Made by a program: the position numbers and the translations under genes
NCBI GenBank assembly: GCA_950295325.1
Contig: OX485807.1
Span: 5,646,501-5,710,500, forward strand
Reading direction: 5' to 3'
DNA: 64,000 nt
Origin: Polytrichum commune
Taxonomy: Eukaryota; Streptophyta; Polytrichopsida; Polytrichales; Polytrichaceae
Notes under the pieces: model-generated
What the model was told of the DNA's origin: nothing
Seen by the model: the letters and a program-made list of their open reading frames with translations, nothing else
The model's database searches: none
In this document: piece after piece, positions 1 to 14,057 of the stretch
How the letters are laid out: each line of letters begins with the position of its first letter
Numbering within the stretch: position 1 is the stretch's first letter

Positions 1-160
1 GGCTACAGACACGTTTCAATGGATCATACAGAAATTAGCCAATTCGTCAAGACTTTTTGTTATAACCGTTTTCCAAGTCCGAGTCTCTCAAGAGAATGAG
101 TACAACTGTTTAGGATTATGACCCGCACTGACTTACATGATCTGCCTAATTCTTCACTGT

Positions 161-485
161 TTAGAGGCACATTTTGGCAGCATCTCCCGAAACCTGTTGA
201 TCAGCAGCAGAGATTGCTTCCACTGACAAAACTTTTCCAAGAAAGAATCTCGTCCTGAATGCATGATTCTTGATCTTGCGCTGAGAATCACATTTTGTAG
301 CTAGCGGACCCTCCCTCATGATCAAAAAGCCGTTCTGAAGGTGTCAGACATTATTCTAGCTAGAGACTTGGTTCTTTGCCCCTTTCGGTTACGACAAAAC
401 CTTCCAAGCTCCCAGCCCCAATTTAGCAGGGTTAGCTAACTAGTCCCTCATGACATGACATGATCTGATCCTCCGGGGCAGTAGT

Positions 486-523
<38 letters not shown>

Positions 524-842
524 CTCATACAACATCTGCATGCCAGATTGAGCTGCAACATCTATCACCCAAATGATGGCTAGTTGGAGTGCAGCAAGGT
601 CGCCTTCAAACCATCAATGCGAGCCTTGAACTTCATGCTCAGGGGCAGATCACTTCGTCCACCAAATCTTGTCGCTCAAGTCACCTTAAATGCTGATGAG
701 GAGTGCAACGCCGAGGATTTGATCTGGCCCGAGCTCCTTGGTCGGTGCAAAATTCTCCATGCTCACACCTGCATGAATGGCCCACATTGATTACGGCAAA
801 TGTTGTAACCAGCAGCAAATCGGACACTTATGTCTGAGTGGT
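161..842 (-). CDS. Candidate partial gene, two phase-compatible exons, product unknown
   Basis: Two minus-strand segments read like exons. The upstream one (842 to 769) follows a pyrimidine-rich stretch ending in TTAG and stops at a CAG|GTGTGA donor. It encodes a peptide containing FAAGYNICRNQCGPFMQ. The second (334 to 161) follows an ACCTTCAG acceptor, stays open for 57 codons and ends in TAA at 163-161; it contains NGFLIMREGPL and FRTRFFLGKVLSVEAI. Both junctions are phase 0, so they join in frame. The intron would hold the TAG microsatellite. I do not recognise the family. Upstream exons are not visible because a dispersed repeat starts near 870, so this could be the tail of a decayed gene. 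Splice motifs and frame are seen; the gene call is inference. Confidence 0.3.
486..523. repeat. (TAG)n microsatellite, about 12 units
   Basis: Perfect TAG/GTA trinucleotide run, inside the possible intron of the candidate gene at 161-842. Confidence 0.95.
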
Positions 843-869
843 CTAAGAATGGACACCAATTTGAAGAAG

Positions 870-1530
870 ATTACACGTAGTACAACAAGATTGGACAATG
901 TGCTCAAATTATACGCACCGATGTTCTAGTGAACGTCACAATTGGGCGGGGTCTATGTGACACTTGCTAAAAGAGATTCAAGAGAAAGAGAATCCTCGTT
1001 TTGACCTCTTATTACTTTTGCATCTCAATTATGATTATGAGAAACTAAAAACGACAATTTGTGTGGTCCACACTTGCTAGCTAGACGAAACGATTCCCAC
1101 TCCAATCCAACAACAATAGATAAATAGATAAATAAGTGAAGTTGGAAGTGCTCTTAATAGGGCCATGTGCCTTAAGTCACTAAGGTGTGTGGGTCTCATG
1201 TGGTCACTCTTCTTAATTGAACACTTAGGTACACTCCCCCCGCCCCCAAAAAAAAGACACATGTCAAAATGAGAAGGTCTATGTGCTTAGAATTATATAG
1301 ACACCATAACATAACTTATAAGATGACATGTGAAAGAGAAATCTTCGTTTAGACCTCCTACAACTCTTGCATCTCAACTCCAATTTTGAGAGTTGAATGA
1401 CAAGATTATGCGTGATTCGCAATTGCTAACTAGATGAGCCGATTCCCAATGCGATCCAACCGCAGCGGTTGTCTGTGGAGTTGAAAATGCCAACAGAGGA
1501 CCACATACCTTATTAAGTCAGCACTACCTA
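870..1530. repeat. Two adjacent diverged copies of a dispersed ~270-bp repeat
   Basis: Segments near 870-1180 and 1255-1530 share an ordered set of phrases: a start like AATGAGA..GG..TATGTGCT, a middle GACCTC-TTAC-ACTCTTGCATCTCAA, then TTCACAATTGCTA and GATTCCCA-TGCGATCCAAC. A third copy lies at 4535-4805. No coding frame is kept and no clear terminal repeats or target duplication were seen, so the class is unknown. Confidence 0.6.
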
Positions 1531-2201
1531 GATGACCATGATAATATGAGTGCGTTAGTTAAACTGCAGCCGACCCATTGAGCCATCAACAACAATGTCC
1601 AGGGAGGTTTTGGGTCATACTCGATCGAGATCCTAGCTAGTGTTTCCAAGTCCAGCCGGTTACATGTTGACATCTTCCGGTGATTCTTCATTAAATTGGG
1701 GTATATTCTCTAAATTCCTCGAAAATGATGGGTAATTTCCCTCAAGTCTTGATGAACTTCCAACCAATTATTTCTCAAACTCGAGCAGTCCATCCCCATT
1801 CATTGATCAAGAATTTCTTCTGCCAGGAGGCCGGGGGACAGCGGTGCGAGACCCAAAATTTAAGGTTGATTGCAGGTTGACCCAATGACACCAATGGATG
1901 CATCCATTGCAGCTTGAAAACCGGCCACCTTTCCATTCCTGCTTCGTACTCAGCTATCATCACTCACTAGCCTACAGGAAACTAGAACCACCAGATCGGG
2001 CTTTACACTAAGTGCGCCTCTCATCCGGCCATCACCAAAAAAAAAATCAATTGAACCCTTATAGGTTTGTGGTCATCTCATTTGAAATGTCTTAGACAAG
2101 AACTAATTCACGGTTTTTCAACGTTGATTTTGGTGTTAAATCAACTTAACATCAGAGTTAGATACTATTTCAAGGTTTTTATGTTGGATGAATGAGAGGT
2201 A

Positions 2202-2232
<31 letters not shown>

Positions 2233-4534
2233 GCAATAAATTTCTCTTTCCAATGCAAGTTGTGACGTATAATGAATTCTGATGTATAAGGTAGAAGTGT
2301 TAAAGCCGTCACGTTAAGTGTTCATCATATGTAGATTTTGTTATTAGATCTAAAGGAATTTAATGAGTATGACTAGCATTTGACCAATGACAAGGGATTT
2401 CAATACACTCAAGCTTGACTAATTTAGATTCCATATGTGGAAGCTACAAGGGTTCGAAATTTTATTGGTAGATGAACCGAATCCGACACAGGAACCTAAT
2501 GTCAACGTGGTGGACAATCTCAAAATCAATGTGTAGTTATTGTGCAAAATTTTGAGGTGTTCTTTTTCACTTTGAACACCATGTATTTAAAGCTCATAGT
2601 GCACATGGTATGATCACGAACCATGGCCTATAATGAATCTTAACTTATAGGTTCATATTCAAACTTCAAACTAAATTGTGCATGTTTGAACACTACCAAG
2701 CATATGAGTCCTCGTTGATTGACCTTTGTCACCGGGAAATTTGTCCTATGTCACAGAAAAACCTGTAAATCTATCACAGTGGTAGATTTGTATACATCTT
2801 CAAGTGACATAGGATGATTACCAAGGACACATATATTTGGTAGCGGAAAGAAAATCATCATAACCCATCTTCGTCTTACACTTCAGAAACGGAGACGATA
2901 TCCACTTGGACTATAAAAACAACTTCTCAGTTAGTATTGCTAGTGGAATCTGCCCATGTGATTTTTCTTCAATTTGTCACCAAACCTCAGCATATTTATG
3001 CTGGAAATGCCAATTTAGTGTTTAAAATGGGTACATTAAGTTTTCAATAAGTTCATAAGAATGAATTGTGTTCCGTTTGGGTGACAACTTACCTACTTAA
3101 CTTAGCAGGCCTTCAAGATGATTAGAATAAGCAGGGAGAACCGACTGCTAGTTACAGATGACACGGATGAGATTGAAAAACAACCAGTTGAAATTCAAGA
3201 CTTCAGGAAAAGTATCCATCATTTCAAAGGAATCTACAGAATATATATACCTCAAATTAATACAGAAAACCCCCCGAAAGATGTTAACATGTAACCGGCT
3301 GGACTTGGAAACACTAGGATCTCGAGCAATTATGTCCAAAAATCTCCCCAGACAGTGGATGTGAATGAGCTCAATGCATCATAAGTTCGCAAGTAGATCG
3401 TTCAATGTGCAAATACCTTGAATTTTCTCTTTGGGTGGTGAACAACCGTTTCCCAGTGAGGTACTTTTGACCTTATTAAGTGTCCAGTTGTAGTAGTACG
3501 AGTGACGACACACAAGCTGCCAGAATAACAGGTTCTTGCGGCAGTCACAAAGGTGGTTTGAAGTTAAGAGGTAGTACTTTTTTCCTTCTTATTCTTTTTG
3601 ATTCGGTTTATCCGGAAATGCAGGCGAATATTTCACTTTAAAATGAGTTACATATATAATAGTGACGTCATACACTTCCAAGTTGCCGCTTGCCACACAT
3701 GGTTCCGAATGCACTGAAAGCCGATCGTGACGGAGCAGCTAAGTGAGACAAGATCTATACACGTCTTCGGTCATTTCCGATCACATAGTTCTTCCAAAAA
3801 AAAATTGTTATTGCTTTGTTTTTTGGGGTGCAAATGAAAGTTCATTGTCGAAAGTAACAAGTACGACCATGATACTAGGATATCTTTGACAAACACGCCA
3901 AGGCGGCCAGGGCCAAGAGGAGGGGTTGGAGACTCACGACTCATACTTGCATAAACTTAGTTCCCATGGTACTAAACAATCATAATGCAACAGAAGAAAT
4001 AACATGTGAACATGTTCACGAGCCTCTTTTTGGTCTCTTATCTTGTTTACAACTAAATCTTTGTGTCCCCTGAATTGTCTATCATGGTCCATCTTTTGAT
4101 TCATTGCTTCATAGAAAACATGAACAAGTAGATTTAGAGTAAGTCTAGACTAATGCATGAATTTGGACATAACGACATTGAATACCTGCACTTCTATGGT
4201 ATATTGGCAGAGCCTATGATAAAATTGGTGGAAACTAGTCTCCCACTAGTCTTAGATGTGAACTCCAATAATTATTGTAGACATATTTTAGTTGTATGCA
4301 CATTGTTTTGTTAATTAAAAATACACATTTGGAGTGATTATTTGACCAAGTTGCTTCTCAAAGTATGTTCAAGTAAGTTCTCCATCACATTCTTCTAGTT
4401 TCTTCTCTCAAATCTTTTGATAAACTTGGGCTTTGATAAACTTCTAAGGCATCCGTACCTATATCAAACACTAGTCTTACGCAAACGCCTACGACTGAGT
4501 GGTATATGGCAAAGCTTGTAGTTAAAAATAAACA
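1531..4534. other. Intergenic, no gene seen
   Basis: AT-rich sequence with only short, unrelated open frames. Contains the GT/AT dinucleotide tract at 2201-2232. Near 2050-2200 there is a phrase (TTTTTATGTTGGATGAATGA) that recurs at about 8735, with diverged versions at 55070 and 62460, so at least part is dispersed repeat. No RNA gene or promoter was recognised. Confidence 0.6.
2201..2232. repeat. Compound (GT)n(AT)n microsatellite
   Basis: ATGTGTGTGTGT runs into about twelve AT units. Confidence 0.9.
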
Positions 4535-4805
4535 CCCAAAAAGACACATGTCACAATGAGATTGGACTTATGTGCTCAATCTAAGGACACCGTTCTAGGT
4601 TCAGTTTTTTACACAATTGGGAGGCCTACTGAGATCGCTTATAGAGGTCACTTTGACCTCTTACAACTTCTTCATGCTAACTCCGATTCCGACACTTGAA
4701 ATTCCAAGCAACAAATCTTTGTGATTCACAATTGCTAAGCGGATAAGACAATTCTCGATCGCATCCGACGGCTAAAAGTATTTGTGGAGTTGTCCGTTAT
4801 AGGCC
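4535..4805. repeat. Third copy of the 0.9-1.5 kb dispersed repeat
   Basis: Shares AAGACACATGTCA-AATGAGA, TATGTGCT, GACCTCTTACAACT, TTCACAATTGCTAA and a CGATCGCATCC end with the copies at 870-1530, in the same order and orientation. Non-coding. Confidence 0.6.
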
Positions 4806-7800
4806 CGCATGCGTTATAGGGATCTGGAGGCCAATAGTCCAGGCTTGACTGAAAAAAAACTTCTACCTGGCCTCTCACATAAGCCAGCGCCCACCTCCTT
4901 TTGGGATTCTGCTGACCAACTTGGTTTTGGAGTCTCCCCTTGTCCGAAAGAGCATGCCCATCATCCCATGAAGTTGACCACCCAAAGGAAATGCACCTTC
5001 CCTACTAGACACAAAACACAAATATACAAACACATATTCAAATATACCTATACATTGCACGGAAGATGCATGTATATATTCAATAGAGTTTGATCCTTTT
5101 TTGTCACCCCAACAGAACATTACTCAGCACTAGGGTGTTGCGCCCCTACTGGTGGGAATGTTGCAACGATTGTTCCTCCCTTATGTTGGGCCACCCTTGG
5201 AAAATGAAAAGTACTCAACATGTGTCTTATTCACTCTGCAAGAGTGAACAATCAGGTGGGAATAATCCCCGGGTTTAGCTTTCCAGAGTAATATGTGATT
5301 AATGATTCATCAAACTATTTGTTAAGTATGTTGCATGTTTGCCAACCAACCGCATAGGGTCCCACATCGGTGCAACATGTAAGCTAATAAGTCGGGAAAC
5401 TTTCTACTAAACTTAGTAGTGTCATGTATTATTCAAGCATGATTCAAGGCCATCATGAGCCTCCCCCGATAGAAAAAGGAACATAGATAGTAGGCTATCT
5501 AATGTTATGAAAGTGTCCGATAAGTAAATTTGGCTATTCTCAGTTCCTCCCTATTCCTTTTAGATACCTAGCATTCCACTTGTGTGGTTTCACATTGTGC
5601 ACTCCAAAGAGTTGCCCCTATCTCTATATTTTGGGTCTTGGGCCCATGTGATCTTGTAAGTCTTTTTGGCAATGAACTACAACGTTTCATTTTTCTCCAA
5701 ACAACAACAACAACACACCCATGCACCCAATTGGAATTAGAGTCTCTCCACGTGTCATGTGGTTATTGGTCATCTATATGTAAGTTTAAACATGAAGTAA
5801 TGTCTTTGAATCTCAAAACTTGAAATTGTAATTTTAAATGCTCACAACTTTGTTAAGACTTGGGTATGCCAACCCTTTTGTTTGTCCTTGCTCACAAGAT
5901 TAGTACATATTTAGGGTAAGTAAAATCTCAAGTAAGTTGGAATCAACATTGATGCATATGGAATTGGCGCATTATTCTTCATTGCAATAGTATTTAATTC
6001 CTCATCCAGGGGTGGCCTCATAAGGAGCTTAACAATGTCATAAGTTTGTGATAAAAATATCTTTCAGTTTTGCATGTCACGATGTAGTAAAGCAACCAAA
6101 CTATACACTCATGATGGATTTTAATGTCCAAACTATCAAGCCTCATAATGTACTTAAACACCGCAAGTCAAATCTAGCCCTTATTCATTTGCTCATGGTG
6201 CACATTATCTATCACTACATTGATTATGGTAATAATCAATGCGTGGACACATTAGTGTGGAAACCAGCTCAATAGTGTGGCCCATAATATTTACCAATGC
6301 CAATATAGTGTTACCAAACATTCTCATTGATAACATTCAATATTGTGACCCAAGCCTTTGAGAATATGTATTTATGTATGTATGTAATGACATATTAATA
6401 AACTTGCTTCAAAGTACTTTACCTCCCAAGTTTCAACAAAATGTTGTCAAGCCACCATGGTACAATGGTACCAGTGAAATTTTGTTTCCCAATACCTACC
6501 ATTGGGGGTAAAATAAAAACATCTCTGGGTATCCCATATAGATTTATATCTTATTCACGTTAATTGAGTCTTAATTTAACTTCAATAAACTAATTCGGTA
6601 GCTCTATTTTCAAAACAGGTGTTAATTTTACTAAGAAAAGAAAACCTACCTTTACATAGCAATGAGCGTTTTCACCCTCCCCCTTGATAGGTGCTATGAA
6701 ACTTCAACCATATCAAAAGCAACCCTTGTAAGGCTCATGGATCAGAGAGACCTCAAAAGGCTCAAATAACACTATCAAACACCAAAGAAACAAAACTAAC
6801 TATCAAATTGTATATACAGAAAAACTTGGGATGACCTTGTGGAATGGCACCAAATTCACTTGCTAAGCCATTGGGGAGGACTCATGTCATCCTATCAAAC
6901 ATGAAATTATACAATCATATCAAAAAGTCATTAGAAATCATGTAACTTGCATTGGAATGAAGCTCACAATCATCTTAGTTTTCAAGTTTCTTTTTTCACC
7001 TTTTTCTTCCCCATCATCACGTGCTCATGAAAGGAACAACTTAGCCGCACTAGTAAGTACATACATATGAAGACTTGAAGGGTCTTCTCATGGCATTTGC
7101 CCTCCATCACGCATACCCATGAGGACTTTGTTGGAGAAACTTAACCTAGTGGAACACCGGTGCACCTTTCGAGTACTATATCGACATTCTCGCTTACCCC
7201 TTTCGAGTCAAGGAGTAAGTACAAAGATGAATGTGGGGGGGCCTTGAATAGACTAGTAGCGCCATGAAGAGGCCAAGGTAAGGTAGGGAGGCATGCTTCA
7301 AAGTCTCCTTCATCACATGATTGATCCTTCCTTCCCTCTAGGACGGGTGGAGTTAATAAATTAGATGGGCCCAAGCCTACCTCACCCCATGACATCCAAA
7401 AGCCCCAAGTCTCGCCATTGTCTTTTGCATATTTTCAACTCACTCACGTTGCTCCCCGCCTATGCCTTGGCCACACTTATTTTGGCAAAAGGGGAATTGG
7501 TGCATACAAGTGTACATCTCATTCATCCATGTCAAAACTCATTCCATGTTTTGGTTTATCCATGCTTAAATGTGTTTCATTACATTAACTAGGGTTTTTG
7601 AACTACACCTTTCACACATATTGTTACGGTCCATTATAATTTTAACACATCGTGATACTTTTGGCTCATTTCTGGTTGATGTAACTTTTCTTGACACATA
7701 CCATGGTTTAGCCTAAAATATCAAATGCTCAAAACTAGGAATATGAAATTAATTTTTCTTTAACAGAACTTGCGTCCTTGTGGGTTTGAAATATATTAGA

Positions 7801-8029
7801 TCAATATTGTACCAGAAATATTAATATCTTGTTTTCAAAATGATCAATACTTCTATGAGTATTGAAATCTTATATATTTATAAATCGCCCTTAATTGCAG
7901 CCCACACATAGAATACAACGGGCCATGGTATCTACCCATGTTAAATTTTCACCCCACAATAAAACCATAAAACCATCCAGTGGAAGAAAACCAGCAGTAA
8001 GGAACCACGATTCCCATGGTGGATACTAG
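4806..8029. other. Intergenic, no gene seen
   Basis: Open frames up to about 94 codons occur (for example 4809-5093), but they lack splice structure, recognisable motifs and codon bias. Around 6660-6740 a phrase (TTTTC-CCCTCCC..TAGGTG) recurs near 34110, showing repeat content. Nothing else identified. Confidence 0.6.
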
Positions 8030-8430
8030 GCTCCAAGCATGAGCCCATGTTGGGTGTTATTCGGTTATGTGATTGTTATTTGGTTCAATTTTCATGTTTC
8101 CCAACTTCTACCAAGTAAATTACATATTGAAACTTGTGTTGCATTAGAAAATCTACAATGAAGCCTCAACAAAAAATCGGATTGAAAATCAAACACCCCT
8201 ATTTTTGTCATGGTTATCAGAAACATGTGTTTGTTCATTCCCTAACTAAATACATAGGTCCTCCTATTTGTGGTCATAATTGGATGTGGAATACATAATA
8301 AAATTTGAAGACATAGTCCAATCTCTTTTGAACATGTGTCTTCATGATGTTTGCCCTCTAACCCTCACCAAACCATACACCAATCAATTATAGGGGTCTA
8401 ATCAAGACAAAGTAACCAAATAACACCCGC
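8030..8430 (-). repeat. Member of a high-copy dispersed repeat family (family R)
   Basis: The segment contains TCATGTTTCCCAACTTCTACC, then ATAGTCCAATCTCTTTTGAAC, CATGTGTCTTCATGATGTTT and ends near AAGTAACCAAATAACACCC. The same ordered phrases occur at 42825-43165, and partial versions at 30290-30520, 39110-39560, 40150-40260 and 41860-41960. Opposite-strand copies lie at 25310-25640, 54780-55010 and 63680-63960. No coding capacity or clear termini were found. Copies differ by many substitutions and indels, so this is an old family. Confidence 0.6.
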
Positions 8431-11400
8431 ATACCATATTTGGTTTCTCAATCGAATTTTAGTCTACGCCCAAGGGTGAAGCGTCTCTCAAAATCACGCC
8501 AATCCCTAGTTGGCTTCATCTCTCTTTCCCTAATGCCAACCGGGTCAATCTAAGGGAGAAAGAGAATTATCGCATGCAAGTATACCTTTCATTCATCCTA
8601 CAAAAACCACTGAAATAGGATGTAGCCCAAAGATTGCTTTTTCAATTGATTTGACAACAAAATTGGCTTTATAAACCCCAGAATTAACATAGTTGAAGTC
8701 ATTTGAAATGAATCAGCCACAAACCTATAAGAGCCAAGTTTTTATGTTGGATGAATGAGAGATACACTTGTATGCGAAAATTCCTAATTCCCAATCTAAG
8801 CTTGTGCCATGTGGGAAAACGCGGCATGTAGGCAAGCCTTGTTTGTACGTGTCCCTCATCCTTGTACATGTCCTTTCAGGTTTGCATCCAATTGATGCCT
8901 CGCCGCCCTAGTACTAAGAACATCAAAACTAACATTAACGGGGTCGCACACAAGAACTAAGTTGTCCGGACCATTTGATACCACTTTTTCCAAGTACCTA
9001 TACATGACCACCGTCATACAATTGAGTAACTTAGGTGCCTACTAGTGTTGGACTTGTATCGTCTTTTTTTTATATCATTTAGGGGTGTCTATAATGAGGA
9101 TTTCTTTTCTTCACTAGCTCTGCCCTAAGGGAAGAGATCTACGGGTGGTCACTGAAATGGGCCATAGTTTGACAGCCAATCGGAATCAGTCACATATGTG
9201 TTGTGATTTTATGGTGTTAGTAACTCACTCTTCAAGTGGAGTGTATTTTTAAGTGCGTGTTGATCTAAAGTGGTCTCTAAAATGAGCCAAAGTTTGACCT
9301 CAGTCAAACATTCGACTGGAATTAGCCACGTGTTATAATTGGGTATGAATATTTTGAGGGTAATTTTGATTTTGATACCATTCGGGTTCATATACCATGC
9401 AAGCATCTTTAAAGTTCATACCTGGGAAATATTTTCTTAATGTCGATATGGTTTAGAATGGTATTGATCCCAAATAACAACTCGGGTATTAGAAAGTTTC
9501 TCTCACCTTGCAATACCCACCAAGTATCCGTTTATTTCACTAGTATTACAATTTTGATACCCATGGGTAAGTTTTCTTATACTATTATTGATGATTACGG
9601 ATACCGTACCTTCACCTTTATACCAATTCAATCTCGGTACCCACCTTACTTTGTTTTATTAGGCTCTCCACAAAAACAAAGTTTGGACCAAACTTACCAA
9701 CCTTCAACAACTCAAGTATGTTTTGGATCACATTTGAAATTGGGATTCAAGTCAACTTTACCATTCTTGAGGCACAATGGACTTAATGATGATGCTACAC
9801 GATTTCAAATGCATACATTTCTCCATCTGTGTGTAGTTGAAAATGAGGTATAGAAACTCATTATGTATGGTTGGGACAATCAATACAACCAACAAATTTG
9901 GCATCAAAGAAACTACATATATAGGTAGACAAATTTGTCCAATGGTCCTTTGTCCGGTGGGCACTGGGTCATTAACATTACGAACATACACTTTATTCAC
10001 ACCGGCCTTGAAAGAGGTCTGGAATTTTATTTATCTAGACAAATTTGCTTATACAAGCCTAGTTACATGCTCCTCAGCACATATCTTGTCCATGAGAACA
10101 ACGATGCACATAGAATTTGGTACAGTTGGAATGTCGCCATGGACAATTTTGGACTCCAAAAATATCTATTTTTACTTGAACATATGTTAAGAATGTTTCA
10201 ATTCGTTTGGTTTCAATTTCTCCATGTTGCGCCCCCCCACCGCTCAACCGATATCCAGTCTCAAATCTGAATTTAGTTCCAAACACTAAGTTCGTGAGAA
10301 TTAACACAAAGTCACCCAAGTTTTCTCAATGTTCAAATTACCATACACACATAATGGTGTGAAGCTATCAAAAAACGGCTTTCTAGCTTGTCCTACTAAG
10401 ATGGGTGGACCAAGTTAGCCTTGCATGGGCCGACCAAAATTTAAGACAGCGGGTCCCAAACACATACCCTATCTTAGATCTTAAAATTCTCTCAAAGTTT
10501 GAAAAGTGGAAAAAAGGAAAGTCCTGAAAATTTCACCCACCTTTCAAAATAGGCTATGATACACAACAAGCTAAGGAGCTTTTAATAAAATAAAATCCCA
10601 AAATAGGATCAAATTCACGGTTGCGTCCCTCTTTGGGAGACTATATGCATAACTCTAATGTCTCCGAGTTTTGGACTAAATGACTTGGTCAATTTGAAGG
10701 AGTAGCAACTCTCCATTTAAAAGGAGACCGAATATGTAAGGTACCCAACAATAGGTATGTACATAGATGTCCCAATTTCAGTGATCGAAACTTGTGTGCT
10801 AACAACTTGGAAGTTTAAATATATGCTCTCCTCGTACTACTTGACACCAACCATTGTCGTACAAGATACGTGCATATATAGTGTCGGTCATCCTCAAAAG
10901 AAATTTGTAACAAGGGGGGTCCACTTATGGAAACCCCTCACCAACTATATATAGTCTATAGATAGGCAAAATCTAGCTCCCTAGGCATATTTTTAAAGCT
11001 TTCAATTTGTTGTGGAATATCAATTCATGTATTAAAGTGATGGGAAGAACTTCCCAACGTTTCCCCGTGGTACATTGGCATGATCTACTCAACTCTCTAC
11101 ACACTCCCTACTCAAGGTCAATAATGCTCAAGCTACTCTAAAGTCCATTCAGCTATTAAGGACTACCTATATCTAGGTAAACGGAGAGAAGATACACTAC
11201 GGCAATTGCGGTTGCTTGCTCACCACTGGTACCCTTCCACTAGATGGGTTTGAAATCCATGAATATGGATTGAAAATCTATTATAGTAATAGATCATAAA
11301 TCCATCCAATGAAAGAGAATTGTGATTCTCAAAGTGATGTGTGGATGATGAGTCATGATAGGAGAGAGACATCCACCTATTGAAGCCATTGGCATGGTCA

Positions 11401-13104
11401 TGGGTATAACCCGGGAGTGTATGGATGTAATGTTATGTGCGTGGATGCAAAACCACATGAAAATTGTTGGAAGTGCTCTGCAATTGGATGAGGAATTGGA
11501 GATGGAACCCTGCATGGTTTTGGATGAGGGTGGCCACAATCACCATGCAGTGGAGTAAGTTGTTACTAAGTTATATATTATTTTGTAATGACTTGGGACT
11601 TTGAACTTTCCATCTTTGCATTGATGATGAAGGCACTCCCTCACACCTTGCCACAATCATTGTGCAATAGTTTAGTTTTCTTAATTTTTCGGCCTTGTCA
11701 ATCCTCTATATTAGAGTGGCCCACATCAAATTAGGACGTGTTTGTTCTTTTGAATAATTGATACTACAAGGATCATGTGGTCTTACCACTACAATTATTA
11801 TGGTAAATGTTGTGGGCAATCGTATAGTGTAACTTATCATAGGCCCATATTGTACACCACAGTGTGGTCCTCATTATACACTATCATGCATGAAAATAGT
11901 GTGCAACCCTAGTTACACTTGAATATCTAATCACTTCCTATGTTCTCATTCTTTCACTTCCAATTGTGGGTAAGGCGTCAAATGAAAGCTCTTGAGATCA
12001 TAAATCCAAAGAGCCTAATCTCAGTTCCTAAGTCCAAGAATTTAGTGATAAACCATCAACATTGAATTGAAGAGCAATTAATCTTTGCATGAGCATTGTG
12101 CACAAATGGCCAAGAGTCGAGTGGCAGTCTTGTTGTTTAGGGAGAGATTTTGAGGAGCTCTATAAGTTGGATTGTTTGTTTGTTGAGAATGAGCAAAGTT
12201 TGAAGGAGGTATCATCATTGAAGCAACCAGAGGTGTTTCTTGAGGGATTCTTGAAGATAGGTTTTGGTGGTGAGCCTAACCTTTATTAGGCATGTGTTCA
12301 CTTCAAGAAGAGAAAGTCACTTGTTGAATAAATAGCAATACATTGCACATTATTTTCACTCCAATATAAATGATGCAACCTACAATGTGGACCTTTGATG
12401 TTCAATATTATGGGTTGATGCATAGAATGCACCCACTCTGAACTTACGATTTCATCCCCAATAATTTAATGTGGAAATAAGCTCAATAACCTAACCCACA
12501 ATATTTACCACAATCACTATAATTCTCTTCCACTAGATTGTTTTATGATATACAAGGATAGTACGTTCTGAATCCAAAGATATGTATTATATGACCATAT
12601 AGTGGAAGTGAACAAGTGGTAAGATCATGTAACTCCCGTATAATTAGAATGACATCATGTCGCTCATGAAATTTGACCCCCTAGCTTTGGTGACTCTAAA
12701 AAGAGGCAGCCATGCCTCGGGGGTGCACTATGCTAAACACGTACAATTGCATGTGAGTGCACAAAAGGGGTACTAATTTGAACTTTGTTGTACTAAGTAT
12801 ACATATGCTGCACAAATTAAAATGTGTAGTTATGTACATGTATGGTAGTGTACTTTAAAACATAAGGTTTTTTTAATGTGAAGTTCATTGTGGGTTATGT
12901 AGAGCTAGGGGTTTCTAGAATTTCCAAGAGTACGTTTGTTAGTCACTTGAATGGCAATCCAACTTTACCTAATGATCGATTGACTCGGATTAAGGCTAGC
13001 AATTCATATATGACACCTAAACTCTTTAGTGCCACAAACCATGATACTATATTAGATCTTGGTTATGATTATGGTGTGTGTTTTTTAAAAACAATATGAA
13101 GCTA
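8431..13104. other. Intergenic, no gene recognised
   Basis: Contains a local duplication of about 120 bp (near 9147 and 9270, sharing GTGGTC-CT-AAATG-GCCA-AGTTTGAC and GGAAT-AG-CAC). Open frames at 9440-9853 (137 codons) and 9837-10190 lack recognisable motifs. Near 11775 and 12618 are inverted phrases similar to the termini of the MITE at 14058 (GATCA--TGGTCTTACCACT), so a larger decayed relative may span about 11775-12640. A frame at 12089-12289 is protein-like but unidentified. Confidence 0.5.
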
Positions 13105-13345
13105 AATTTTAAATTCTAAACAAGGTAGAGCACGAAAATCAGCTCTAATTAAGGTTAGGTTTGTTGGGAGGGTTTATAAGATGCATAGAAAGCTTGATAA
13201 TCATTGGGTGGAGTGTAGGGATCCAATTGACTTGATGGACCGCCAATCAAACATGTACATTGGCTTACATTGGTATCAAAAAGGAACCAACAACAAGCAA
13301 ACATGCAATCATACTAATCATTTGATGGTAAACTTAGAACAATAA
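13105..13345 (+). pseudogene. Unidentified coding-like remnant
   Basis: One plus frame stays open for about 79 codons without a convincing start. It includes KVRFVGRVYKMHRKLDN and WVECRDPIDLMDRQSN, which look more like real protein than the neighbouring AT-rich frames. No flanking splice sites are obvious. A transposon-derived remnant is the simplest reading, but I do not recognise the family. Confidence 0.2.
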
Positions 13346-14057
13346 TTGCATTAGCTTTCATGACATATATTTCATACTTAGATGCTTATGAGTGTCATTG
13401 GGGTGATTAAAAAGTCTTCAACGACTTTATTGATGGATGCTAGATTTTGCATTATACATATGATAGGCATTCGTTGTTATTCAAATTATACTTGTATGCT
13501 TTATGTTAATGACTATATATGATTATAACTTTTTATGTACACATATTGTCACTTGTATTTTAGCCATTCAAATAGTATGTGCATTGCTAAATTTCACTCT
13601 CCCCCCCCCCAAAAAAAAGGAGTATATAAGGGGTTTTTAGGGCATCTTGCGCACACATATGATTCTTGCTATTAATGAAAGGTGCACCCCCGAGGGGCCA
13701 TGCCTACTTTGTCATGGTAAGAATGGCCATCATCCATCCATTAACTTATCAGATATTTAACCAAATCTAATCTTTTGGGGAGTCTAAAAATCATCCATGA
13801 CAACATTTCAACCATATCAATATGCAAATGTGCATCATTGCTCTTGTGGACAAGAGATTGGCCAAGAAGCAAACAACTAGGTTTGTTAGGCAAATTTGTC
13901 TATAAAACTCAACTATCCTTGTACAAATTTCGCTGATTGTGATGGTCACCCCAACTAAACATGAAAAAAATTCTATCCATAATTTTCAACCACAATGAAA
14001 AGGAAAAATTACATGAATTCATAAAAGCACAATATCCGCCACAAGGATCACATGGTG

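Noticed and set aside
9440-9853. 137-codon frame as a gene
   Set aside because: No recognisable motif, no splice sites, composition like surrounding AT-rich DNA, and an overlapping antisense frame of similar quality.
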